From contig JADZEV010000035.1 in the NCBI GenBank assembly GCA_020850295.1, positions 1 to 9,761 on the forward strand: a stretch of 9,761 nt of DNA, written 5' to 3'. Source of the DNA: Candidatus Nomurabacteria bacterium (GTDB lineage Bacteria; Patescibacteriota; Minisyncoccia; Phycocordibacterales; UBA9973). A program made the translations under genes and the position numbers. Of this stretch, positions 1-5,287 are shown one piece after another. A model generated the notes under the pieces. The model was not told the DNA's origin. It saw only the letters and a program-made list of their open reading frames with translations, and did no database searches. How positions within the stretch are numbered: position 1 is the stretch's first letter; every line of letters begins with the position of its first letter.

Positions 1-362
1 TAGACAGTATTGAAAACATTGGAGGCGCAGTAGTAGATAGTATTTTGAGTTTTAAAAATAGTAAATATGGCGATCATTTTATAAGCAAACTCTTTAAACT
101 TGGTGTTAATCCTGTTTCAGTAAAAACGAAATCAGGAGGTGTTTTTACGAGTAAAATATTTGTCTTAACAGGCACTCTTTCTATTTCTCGAGAAGAGGCT
201 AAAAAGATAATTCAAGAAAATGGAGGAAAGGTTTCAAGCAGTGTTTCTTCTAAGACAGATTATGTTTTGGCTGGAGAGAATCCTGGTTCAAAAAAGGAGG
301 AAGCAGAAAAGTTAGGAGTGAAAATTTTAGAAGAAAAAGACTTTTTGAAGATGGTTAAATAA
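1..362 (+). CDS. ligA: NAD-dependent DNA ligase LigA, C-terminal end (5' truncated by window)
   Basis: LigA seals nicks in duplex DNA using NAD+ during replication and repair. Only the last ~120 codons are present; the frame is open from base 3 and runs to TAA at 360-362. The first visible residues (DSIENIGGAVVDSILSF, then a KLFKLGVNP segment) match the end of the LigA helix-hairpin-helix domain. They are followed by a BRCT domain with FVLTGTLS, an EAKKIIQENGGKV helix-turn, TDYVLAGENPGSK and a final LGVKILEEKDF strand-helix, the usual order in LigA tails. The catalytic adenylation and OB domains lie upstream, outside the window. A TTG at 45 could be mistaken for a start, but the homology continues upstream of it. 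The gene converges on the minus-strand gene at 374-880. Identity is confident from the HhH plus BRCT arrangement; a stand-alone BRCT protein is unlikely. Confidence 0.9.
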   Translation, partial: DSIENIGGAVVDSILSFKNSKYGDHFISKLFKLGVNPVSVKTKSGGVFTSKIFVLTGTLSISREEAKKIIQENGGKVSSSVSSKTDYVLAGENPGSKKEEAEKLGVKILEEKDFLKMVK

Positions 363-366
363 AAAA

Positions 367-390
367 ACTACCCTTAATTTTTTGGGTAGT
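367..390 (-). terminator. Hairpin terminator between convergent ligA and the 374-880 gene
   Basis: Seven-base perfect arms ACTACCC (367-373) and GGGTAGT (384-390) enclose a 10-nt A/T loop. Read on the minus strand, the hairpin is followed by seven consecutive T, a classic intrinsic terminator for the minus-strand gene, whose stop codon (374-376) lies in the loop. On the plus strand there is no T tract after the hairpin, so its effect on ligA is less certain. Confidence 0.75.
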
Positions 391-880
391 ATTGAGTGGT
401 TGAAATTTCCCCCTCCTTTTTTAGTACCATTGTTGTAAACCATGTATTTTCTTTTGGTTTATAGAACTCTATAGGTACAAAAGGAAACATATTTTTTAAT
501 GCAAATATGTATTTTTTTATAGATGTTGAATAAAGAAATCTATTTTGCGGAGTATCTATTTTACCTCCGCCAAATATTATATGGTAAGGTTGTCCTTTCG
601 GAACATCATCTCTAATCCTATTAAGCAGTTCTTTAGAGACTGATTTTGTAAAACTAGGACTTCCTGGGGGTAGATGAATTCCTGTTACGCTGTGTATTAC
701 ATTTCTGTTTACTATGCTTTTCCAGAATATGAATACGCCAAAACATCTAGCACACCTTGGAATTACCATTGGCTCAATATCCCATATATTAGCACTAGTG
801 TGCTGGGTAACCCATCTACAGTTTCCTTTCTTGGAAAGCTCGATAACTATCATATAAATAATTTTTATTGTTTTTAACAT
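374..880 (-). CDS. Uncharacterised protein (168 aa)
   Basis: I do not recognise this protein. It is a 168-codon frame in an AT-rich stretch where stops should be frequent, no plus-strand gene competes, and a minus-strand intrinsic terminator sits on its stop codon; together these argue for a real gene. The protein has a short hydrophobic basic start (KTIKIIYMIVIEL), a CARC pair of cysteines (CxxC, about residues 43-46) plus an earlier cysteine, a proline/glycine-rich centre (LPPGSPS, IIFGGGK) and a lysine-rich C-terminus. There is no convincing signal peptide or catalytic motif. The first ATG (878-880) is given; an in-frame ATG at 851-853 is an equally plausible start that drops nine residues. 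It diverges from gatC across only 55 bases. The CxxC could bind metal, but that is speculation. Confidence 0.6.
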   Translation of the reverse strand: MLKTIKIIYMIVIELSKKGNCRWVTQHTSANIWDIEPMVIPRCARCFGVFIFWKSIVNRNVIHSVTGIHLPPGSPSFTKSVSKELLNRIRDDVPKGQPYHIIFGGGKIDTPQNRFLYSTSIKKYIFALKNMFPFVPIEFYKPKENTWFTTMVLKKEGEISTTQYYPKN

Positions 881-920
881 AGAAGTTTACATCAGTCAAA
901 TTTTTTATATACTATAAAAA

Positions 921-929
921 TGTTATTAT
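921..929 (+). promoter_or_regulatory. Extended -10 promoter placed for a leaderless gatC mRNA
   Basis: TGT-TATTAT at 921-929 is an extended -10 box (TGn plus a 5/6 match to TATAAT). Its last base is six nucleotides before the gatC ATG, so initiation at the usual distance would start on the A of the start codon. No good -35 lies 16-18 bases upstream. An alternative is TTTACA (886-891), 16-base spacer, TATACT (908-913), which would give a leader of about 16 nt. Confidence 0.5.
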
Positions 930-935
930 GTTTCC

Positions 936-1214
936 ATGATTGATTCGAAAACCTTGGACCACTTAGCTCATTTGGCCAGATTGACTGTTCCAGAGGAGGA
1001 AAAAGAACAGCTAGCAAAAGATATAACTAATATCCTTGGGTTTATTGATACTATACAAAAGGTTGATATTTCTGAAGTTTCAAAAAAAGAATTTGCTCAA
1101 AAGAATGTTGCTAAGGAAGATATATTGGCGCCACTAGATAGTAATTATGATTTGGTTGAAGCTGCACCGCTACACAAAGATGGTTTCGTACAAGTACCAA
1201 AAGTTATTGAATAA
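936..1214 (+). CDS. gatC: Aspartyl/glutamyl-tRNA amidotransferase subunit C
   Basis: GatC is the small subunit of the cytoplasmic GatCAB complex, which converts Glu-tRNA(Gln) and/or Asp-tRNA(Asn) to the amidated forms. The 92-residue protein has family length and pattern: an N-terminal DHLAHLARLTVPEEEKEQLAKDI helix pair, ILGFIDTIQKVDISEV in the middle, and the C-terminal belt that wraps GatA (LVEAAPLHKDGFVQVPKVIE, close to the usual N/APxxxDGxFxVPKV). It starts at ATG 936 with no Shine-Dalgarno sequence but an extended -10 box immediately upstream. It is followed after one base by gatA, so the two are surely co-transcribed. gatB is not in this window. Identity is very secure. Confidence 0.95.
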   Translation: MIDSKTLDHLAHLARLTVPEEEKEQLAKDITNILGFIDTIQKVDISEVSKKEFAQKNVAKEDILAPLDSNYDLVEAAPLHKDGFVQVPKVIE

Positions 1215-1215
1215 C

Positions 1216-2622
1216 ATGGAAAATACTATAGAGAATCTACACAAAAAAATAATCTCCGGAGAAGTCAAAATAAAAGATTTAGCCTACTCTTATGTTGAAA
1301 AAGCTAAGAATGAAAAGTTAAATGCTTTTCGTGAAGTTTTTTCTGATATAAATGAGCAAATAGAGTACGCAGAGAAATTACTCGCCGATGGTAAAGCAAC
1401 ACAACTAACCGGAATACCGGTTGCTATCAAAGACAATGTTATGTTTGCTGGTCATATAGCGGGAGCTTGTTCTCATATGCTCGACCACCATAAGGCAGCT
1501 TATGACAGCACTGTTGTAAAAACTCTTAAAGAATCAGGAGCTATTATTATTGGTAGGACAAATATGGACGATGGAGCTATGGGTTCAAGTACTGAAAATT
1601 CAGCTTATGGTCCAACTCTTAACCCTCTTGATGAAACACGAGTTCCTGGTGGATCTTCAGGTGGTTCAACCGCTGCGGTAGCTGCTGATTTGGCCGTTGT
1701 AACACTTGGTTCAGATACTGGAGGGTCTATTCGTCAGCCGTCATCTTTTTGTGGTGTTGTTGGGCTACTCCCAACCTACGGTACGGTATCTCGTCATGGA
1801 CTTATAGCTATGGGAAGTTCACTTGATGTTATTGGTCCTATGGCTAAAACAGTAGAAGATGCAAAAATACTTTATGAAGTTATTTCTGCATCAGAGTCTC
1901 TTGATGCTACAAACATAAAAAAAGAAGATAGAATTTCTGATGCAAAATTAAAAAATAAAATAGCAATTCCTAGGCGTATATTTGATCAAGGGGGGATTGA
2001 TGAAGAGGTCAAGGAAAATTTTGAAACTATAAAAAAGGATATGGAAGCAAAAGGCTTCTCATTTACAGAAGTTGATCTGCCTCACTTTGGAGATGCTCTA
2101 GCCGTTTATTACATCATCATGCCAGCTGAGGTATCATCGAACTTAGCTCGTTTGGATGGGATAAGATATGGAGAAAGAGTTGGAGACTCAAAGGTTCAAC
2201 AAGATTTATATGGAGATACTCGCGGAGCACTTTTTGGCAAAGAAGTAAGAAGAAGAATACTTCTTGGCACCTATGTGCTATCTCATGGATATTACGATGC
2301 TTATTACAATAAAGCTGTAGCACTAAGAGAAATAATAAAAAAAGAATTAGAAGATGTTCTTAAGGACTATGATGCAATATTTACTCCAACAACACCAACT
2401 CCGGCATTTAAAATAGGAGAGAAGGTAAACGATCCCGTTTCTATGTATTTGGCGGACTTATTTACTGTACCAGCAAATATTGCTCAACATCCTGCTATCT
2501 CTGTTCCGTCTGGGAAAACAAAAGAAAATCTTCCACTAGGTGTTCAATTTATAGGTGCTCGTTTTAATGAAAATAAACTTTTTGAACTAGGAAAGGTTGT
2601 TGAAAGTATAAGAAAGTATTAG
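1216..2622 (+). CDS. gatA: Aspartyl/glutamyl-tRNA amidotransferase subunit A (amidase)
   Basis: GatA hydrolyses glutamine and supplies ammonia to GatB for amidation of mischarged tRNA. With ATG 1216 as start the protein is 468 aa, close to the usual ~480; the frame is open further upstream into gatC, but that part has no homology. The Ser-cisSer-Lys triad of the amidase-signature family is visible: K72 in AIKDN, S147 in PGGSSGGS and nucleophile S171 in GSDTGGSIRQP, with spacings (24 and 99) equal to those known for Staphylococcus GatA (K79, S154, S178). The GYYDAYYNKA helix and the C-terminal PLGVQFIG strand are also present. One oddity is MDDGAMGSS where MDEFAMGSS is usual. The start codon lies one base after the gatC stop, implying translational coupling. 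It ends in TAG, 21 bases before the next gene. Confidence 0.96.
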   Translation: MENTIENLHKKIISGEVKIKDLAYSYVEKAKNEKLNAFREVFSDINEQIEYAEKLLADGKATQLTGIPVAIKDNVMFAGHIAGACSHMLDHHKAAYDSTVVKTLKESGAIIIGRTNMDDGAMGSSTENSAYGPTLNPLDETRVPGGSSGGSTAAVAADLAVVTLGSDTGGSIRQPSSFCGVVGLLPTYGTVSRHGLIAMGSSLDVIGPMAKTVEDAKILYEVISASESLDATNIKKEDRISDAKLKNKIAIPRRIFDQGGIDEEVKENFETIKKDMEAKGFSFTEVDLPHFGDALAVYYIIMPAEVSSNLARLDGIRYGERVGDSKVQQDLYGDTRGALFGKEVRRRILLGTYVLSHGYYDAYYNKAVALREIIKKELEDVLKDYDAIFTPTTPTPAFKIGEKVNDPVSMYLADLFTVPANIAQHPAISVPSGKTKENLPLGVQFIGARFNENKLFELGKVVESIRKY

Positions 2623-2643
2623 TTTGAGGTACAATATACAGAT

Positions 2644-3285
2644 ATGGAGTCACAAATCCCAAATCCTATCTTTCTAAATTTGGAATATATATTTTTTCTA
2701 ATATATAGAGCCGTTGCTAGATTTTTCAATTTTATCTTTGGTGGAAATATAAACGATCCTGATGCACCTAGAAGAGTTTTTTATGGACTTAAAATATTTG
2801 CTACTATTTTAGTTATTTTGCTTATAACAGTTATTTTATACTGCTTGGTTCGTTTGCATGAAATAAAACAAGAAAGCAAGCCTAAAAAAGAAAAGAAAGA
2901 AGTTAGTAAAGATTTAGAAACGAAAGAAATAGAAGAAACTTATTTTGTAGACCAAAATAAATCAATAGTTAACGAAACTTGGAATGCAATAAGAACAAAG
3001 CTCCTCTCTGATACTCCTAGCGATTGGCGACTTGCCATCATTGAAGCTGATATTTATTTAGATAAAGTTTTAGATCAAAAAGGTTTTTATGGAGATACAC
3101 TGGGGGACAAGTTTAAACAAATTACTCCTGATAAATTACCTTCTATACAGATAGCTTGGGAAGCTCATAAGGTTCGTAATCGCATTGCTCATGATGGTGC
3201 TGATTTTATATTGACGATGCCCGAGGCTCGTAGAACACTATCTTATTACGAAATAGTTTTTAGGGATTTAGAAGTAATTAATTAA
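2644..3285 (+). CDS. Membrane-anchored protein with HEPN-like RNxxAH motif (213 aa)
   Basis: No named function is known to me. The N-terminus has two hydrophobic segments (about residues 10-33 and 47-69), followed by a charged lysine/glutamate linker (72-97) and an all-helical soluble domain (about 105-213). That domain contains SDWRLAIIEADIYLD (126-140), GDTLGDKFK and KVRNRIAHDGADF, giving R178-N-R-I-A-H183, the Rx4H pattern found in HEPN-superfamily domains, many of which are RNases while others only bind RNA or protein. The WRLAIIEAD...GDTLG...AWEAHKVRNRIAH pattern resembles a hypothetical family I recall as frequent in Parcubacteria (from memory, not checked). It is the third gene of the gatCA operon (21-base gap); TACAAT at 2630-2635 could add a leaderless promoter. 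The start at ATG 2644 precedes the first hydrophobic segment. A nuclease role is inference only. Confidence 0.8.
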   Translation: MESQIPNPIFLNLEYIFFLIYRAVARFFNFIFGGNINDPDAPRRVFYGLKIFATILVILLITVILYCLVRLHEIKQESKPKKEKKEVSKDLETKEIEETYFVDQNKSIVNETWNAIRTKLLSDTPSDWRLAIIEADIYLDKVLDQKGFYGDTLGDKFKQITPDKLPSIQIAWEAHKVRNRIAHDGADFILTMPEARRTLSYYEIVFRDLEVIN

Positions 3286-3321
3286 AACAAAAAGGCTTCC
3301 AATTGGAAGCCTTTTTGTTTT
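3284..3321. terminator. Bidirectional intrinsic terminator, 38-bp perfect palindrome
   Basis: The sequence is perfectly self-complementary over 38 bases: GGCTTCC AATT GGAAGCC at the centre, flanked by A-rich and T-rich tracts (AAAACAAAAA ... TTTTTGTTTT). On the plus strand it follows directly on the stop codon of the membrane protein (3283-3285); on the minus strand it begins two bases after the end of tRNA-Asp. A GC-rich stem followed by a T run in both directions is the standard arrangement for terminating two convergent units. Confidence 0.92.
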
Positions 3322-3322
3322 G

Positions 3323-3396
3323 CGCGATCGGCGGGACTTGAACCCGTAACCTCCCGCGTGACAGGCGGGTGCTCTAACCAGTTGAGCTACGACCGC
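3323..3396 (-). tRNA. tRNA-Asp(GTC)
   Basis: A 74-nt cloverleaf: acceptor GCGGTCG/CGATCGC (one G-T pair), D stem GCTC/GAGC, anticodon stem CCCGC/GCGGG with loop CTGTCAC giving anticodon GTC, and T arm ACGGG-TTCAAGT-CCCGC with an A49xC65 mismatch. The discriminator is G73, the aspartate identity base. CCA is not encoded; the next bases are CAA. The mature 5' end is overlapped by a small hairpin GCAAC-loop-GTTGC (3395-3408) in the precursor. It is last in the minus-strand tRNA-Met/tRNA-Asp unit and is followed by the palindromic terminator. Confidence 0.97.
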
Positions 3397-3438
3397 AACA
3401 TTTGTTGCGTCTACACAATAACATTTGATTGCGTATTG

Positions 3439-3512
3439 TGTCGAGGGAGAGGCTCGAACTCTCGACCTTAGCGTTATGAGTGCTACGCTCTAACCAACTG
3501 AGCTACCCCGAC
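3439..3512 (-). tRNA. tRNA-Met(CAT), probably elongator
   Basis: A 74-nt cloverleaf: acceptor GTCGGGG/CCTCGAC, D stem GCTC/GAGC with loop AGTTGGTTA, anticodon loop CTCATAA (anticodon CAT), T arm GAGAG-TTCGAGC-CTCTC, discriminator A73, no encoded CCA (followed by CAA). It has the normal G1-C72 pair, so it is not the initiator. The anticodon stem TAGCA/CGCTA closes on an A31xC39 mismatch. Elongator Met is the default call; a CAT anticodon could also mark tRNA-Ile modified with lysidine, and the sequence alone does not exclude this. The spacer to tRNA-Asp holds a 7-bp inverted repeat (CACAATA 3414-3420, TATTGTG 3434-3440) reaching the tRNA 3' end. Confidence 0.93.
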
Positions 3513-3514
3513 AA

Positions 3515-3563
3515 GCGAGGAGCACAAACTACAATTTATTGTGAGTTTGTGTCCGAGCGCAGT
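3515..3563 (-). other. Structured leader of the tRNA-Met/Asp unit, resembling the core of the 8.2-kb hairpin elements
   Basis: On the minus strand this reads ACTGCG-CTCGGACA (3563-3550), then a 29-nt bulged hairpin (CACAAACT 3523-3530 with AGTTTGTG 3544-3551, inner ACAA/TTGT), then CTCCTCGC (3522-3515). The order and sequence parallel the minus-strand loop of the element at 8269-8347, which has ACTGCG-GAA-CTCGGACA, a spacer, then GTCCTCGG. It lies between the tRNA-like hairpin and tRNA-Met, so it would be in the precursor transcript. Homology between the two is inferred from short matched blocks. Confidence 0.45.
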
Positions 3564-3588
3564 CGAGGAAAGCTTCGCTTACCCCGAC
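3562..3588 (-). pseudogene. Miniature tRNA-Met-like hairpin (tRNA remnant?)
   Basis: On the minus strand GTCGGGG-T-AAGC-GAA-GCTT-T-CCTCGAC folds into a 27-nt hairpin: a 7-bp stem identical on both sides to the acceptor stem of the neighbouring tRNA-Met, a T/T mismatch, a 4-bp stem and a GAA triloop. The shared block extends to TTGTCGGGGTA on the 5' side. All of the D, anticodon and T arms are absent. It could be a tRNA duplicate with an internal deletion, or a functional decoy/processing hairpin in the leader. Unlike the four tRNAs it is not followed by CAA. Confidence 0.5.
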
Positions 3589-3622
3589 AATGCTCACCAA
3601 ATTTGGTTTAATTGGCTACAAA

Positions 3623-3650
3623 AATATAGCACATTTTAGCGTTTTTTCAA
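3623..3650 (-). promoter_or_regulatory. Promoter for the mini-tRNA / tRNA-Met / tRNA-Asp unit
   Basis: On the minus strand TTGAAA (3650-3645), a 16-base spacer, and an extended -10 TGC-TATATT (hexamer 3628-3623). Each hexamer matches the sigma-70 consensus at 5 of 6 positions. Initiation would fall near 3616, so the transcript would carry a 12-bp palindrome (ACCAAATTTGGT, 3596-3607), the tRNA-like hairpin and the structured leader before tRNA-Met. Confidence 0.6.
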
Positions 3651-3676
3651 GGTAATTTATTTTATAAACTTTATTG

Positions 3677-3747
3677 TTGCGGGGCCCTGAATCGAACAGG
3701 GGCCTCAAGGTTATGAGCCTTGCGAGATACCTCTTCTCTACCCCGCG
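3677..3747 (-). tRNA. Initiator tRNA-fMet(CAT)
   Basis: A 71-nt cloverleaf with bacterial initiator hallmarks: an unpaired C1xA72 at the top of acceptor CGCGGGG/CCCCGCA, an A11-T24 pair in D stem GAGA/TCTC, discriminator A73 and anticodon loop CTCATAA. The anticodon stem is CAAGG/CCTTG, so the canonical three G-C pairs at 29-31/39-41 are reduced to two, with A-T at 29:41. The variable loop is 4 nt (AGGC), one shorter than usual, and the D loop is compact (AGAGGTA). T arm is CCCTG-TTCGATT-CAGGG. CCA is not encoded; the next bases are CAA. It has its own promoter at 3772-3800. Confidence 0.95.
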
Positions 3748-3771
3748 ATATATTAAGAGTAAACGCTTTGC

Positions 3772-3800
3772 ATTCTACAATATAAGTGATTATATTACAA
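3772..3800 (-). promoter_or_regulatory. Promoter for initiator tRNA
   Basis: On the minus strand TTGTAA (3800-3795), a 17-base spacer, and TAGAAT (3777-3772, 5/6 match to TATAAT). Initiation would be about 18 nt upstream of the tRNA 5' end. Its -35 lies only 11 bases from the -35 of the divergent helicase promoter. Confidence 0.6.
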
Positions 3801-3811
3801 GAATACTCTTC

Positions 3812-3840
3812 TTGACTAAAATTTAGTTTTGTATTATTAT
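3812..3840 (+). promoter_or_regulatory. Promoter for the DEAD-box helicase gene
   Basis: TTGACT (3812-3817), a 17-base spacer, TATTAT (3835-3840): 5/6 matches in both hexamers with optimal spacing, the most consensus-like promoter in the window. Initiation near 3847 leaves an unusually long leader of about 70 nt for this genome. The spacer contains the palindrome ACTAAAATTTAGT (3815-3827), which could be chance or an operator. Confidence 0.7.
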
Positions 3841-3873
3841 TGTATTATATTACTAAATCTACTTGTGTTATTG

Positions 3874-3900
3874 ACCACGGAGTCAGACTGACACGGTGGT
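3874..3900 (+). promoter_or_regulatory. Hairpin in the helicase 5' leader
   Basis: ACCAC (3874-3878) pairs with GTGGT (3896-3900); inside is a second helix GTCA-GAC-TGAC (3882-3892), separated by a symmetric 3x3 internal loop (GGA/ACG). It is G/C-rich in a very AT-rich leader and ends 15 bases before the ATG, where no Shine-Dalgarno sequence is seen. A cis-acting, possibly autoregulatory or temperature-responsive leader is an inference; helicase leaders with such roles are known in other bacteria. Confidence 0.4.
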
Positions 3901-3915
3901 AAATTAATACAATAA

Positions 3916-5178
3916 ATGAATACAAATAAACCAGCTTCTTATAGAAGTAATAATTTTAAATCGCGCACTTCTTCACGCTCTACTACCCGTAGTAGGCCCT
4001 TTGGTCGTGGACCAAAGCCTTTTGGTGGGAACAAACCTTCTTTTAACAGATTTAATAAATCCAGAAGAAATGGCCCAAAGAAAGATTATATAAATGAATC
4101 TTTGTTTATTAATAAAGCTATTATAAAAGAGGAGGCACAATATATTCCAACTCATACCTTTTCTGATTTTGATGTTCATCCTCAGTTAGGTCGTAACTTA
4201 GCTAAGAAAAATTTTATTGCTCCTTCTCCTATACAAGACCAAGCTATACCAGTTGCACTATCTGGCAAAGATATTATTGGTATAGCAAGTACTGGCACAG
4301 GTAAAACTGCAGCTTTTTTGATACCTATCATCAATAAACTTATAAAAGATCCAAAGCATATGGCTATGGTTCTAGCTCCTACACGAGAACTTGCCCAACA
4401 AGTTCAACAAGAGTTTATTCAGTTTGCTTTTGGTATGAGACTTTGGAGTGTGGCAGCAGTTGGAGGTCTTCCTATTTTTAAACAAATAAAAGAATTAGAC
4501 AGAGGAGTGCAATTAATAGTTGGTACGCCAGGTCGAGTTAAAGATTTGATAGAAAGAAAAAAAATAGACATGTCTAAGGTTGAGACTATTGTACTGGATG
4601 AAGCAGATAGGATGTTAGATATGGGATTTATTGATGATATGAAATATGTACTTGGTCTTATGCCAAAAGAGCGACACGGTATGTTCTTCTCAGCAACATT
4701 TCCAGCAGAAATCAAAAAGCTCTGTTCAAACTTTCTCTCTGACCCACAAACTGTGTCGATAAAAACTCGTGATACATCAAGCTCTGTTGAGCAAGACATT
4801 GTACGCGTTCCTAGAGATAAAAAACTTGATGCACTTCACGATATTTTGATCAAACCAGAAACAACCAAGGTTATAATTTTTAGAGAAACAAAGCGTCATG
4901 TAGATGAGCTTGCTAGAGACCTAAGAACTAGAGGTTTCAAAGTCTCAGGCCTTCACGGAGACATGCGTGTAAGAGAGAGAAATAGAGCTGTACAAGGCTT
5001 ATCAAAAGGCTTGATACAAGTTATTGTCGCAACTGATGTAGCAGCTCGAGGTATTGATATTCCAGATGTTTCTCATGTTATCAACTATGATATTCCTTCT
5101 ACCTACGATACCTATATTCACCGTATCGGCAGAACAGGAAGGGGTAACAAAACAGGTATTGCTCTTACATTTATTTAA
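3916..5178 (+). CDS. DEAD-box ATP-dependent RNA helicase
   Basis: This cytoplasmic helicase unwinds short RNA duplexes, typically in ribosome assembly, RNA turnover or cold adaptation. All superfamily-2 motifs are present in order in 420 aa: Q motif (SPIQDQAIP, 104-112), Walker A ASTGTGKT (124-131), PTRELAQQV (155-163), TPGR (204-207), DEAD (228-231), SAT (259-261), the motif IV strand VIIF (319-322), ATDVAARGID (372-381) and HRIGRTGR (402-409). The first ~55 residues are a disordered basic extension rich in Ser, Arg, Gly and Asn (SRSTTRSRPFGRGPKPFGG), resembling the RNA-binding tails usually found at the C-terminus of RhlE/CsdA types. Here the C-terminus stops only 11 residues after motif VI. 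Subfamily is not assignable by eye, so no symbol is given. It has its own promoter and leader; tRNA-Thr follows 37 bases after the stop with no clear terminator between. Confidence 0.95.
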   Translation: MNTNKPASYRSNNFKSRTSSRSTTRSRPFGRGPKPFGGNKPSFNRFNKSRRNGPKKDYINESLFINKAIIKEEAQYIPTHTFSDFDVHPQLGRNLAKKNFIAPSPIQDQAIPVALSGKDIIGIASTGTGKTAAFLIPIINKLIKDPKHMAMVLAPTRELAQQVQQEFIQFAFGMRLWSVAAVGGLPIFKQIKELDRGVQLIVGTPGRVKDLIERKKIDMSKVETIVLDEADRMLDMGFIDDMKYVLGLMPKERHGMFFSATFPAEIKKLCSNFLSDPQTVSIKTRDTSSSVEQDIVRVPRDKKLDALHDILIKPETTKVIIFRETKRHVDELARDLRTRGFKVSGLHGDMRVRERNRAVQGLSKGLIQVIVATDVAARGIDIPDVSHVINYDIPSTYDTYIHRIGRTGRGNKTGIALTFI

Positions 5179-5199
5179 TTTAAAAAATAAATATTTTAT

Positions 5200-5215
5200 G
5201 GTATCTTAAGATACC
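5200..5215. repeat. 16-bp perfect palindrome abutting tRNA-Thr
   Basis: GGTATCTTAAGATACC is perfectly palindromic (6-bp stem, TTAA loop) and its last base directly precedes nucleotide 1 of tRNA-Thr. It would form a hairpin in the precursor exactly at the RNase P cleavage point. It lacks a T tract and so is not a terminator for the helicase. A processing signal, an operator or chance are all possible. Confidence 0.5.
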
Positions 5216-5287
5216 GCCGTCTTGGCTTAGTGGTAAAGCACTGTCTTGGTAAGACAGAGATCATGGGTCCGATTCCCATAGACGGCT
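5216..5287 (+). tRNA. tRNA-Thr(GGT)
   Basis: A 72-nt cloverleaf: acceptor GCCGTCT/AGACGGC, D stem GCTT/AAGC with loop AGTGGTA, anticodon stem CTGTC/GACAG with loop TTGGTAA (anticodon GGT), T stem ATGGG/CCCAT. The G1-C72 and C2-G71 pairs agree with threonine identity. Oddities are the T loop TCCGATT, which has C at position 55 in place of the near-universal U (pseudouridine), and discriminator T73 instead of the A usual in bacterial tRNA-Thr. CCA is not encoded; the next bases are CAA. It sits between the helicase and typA on the same strand and may be cut from their transcript. Confidence 0.93.

Noticed and set aside
674..877. 67-aa plus-strand frame
   Set aside because: It is antisense to the longer 168-aa gene, which has its own terminator; composition is dominated by Tyr/Ser/Asn as in a shadow frame.
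1147..1215. Upstream start of gatA within gatC
   Set aside because: The extra 23 residues are not GatA-like; ATG 1216, one base after the gatC stop, gives the family length.
3439..3512. Second initiator tRNA
   Set aside because: It has a paired G1-C72, and the anticodon stem lacks the consecutive G-C pairs, so it is an elongator-type (or Ile-CAT) tRNA.
4419..4799. 126-aa minus-strand frame inside the helicase gene, and similar frames inside typA
   Set aside because: They are antisense to strongly conserved coding sequence and lack promoter or protein-family signal.
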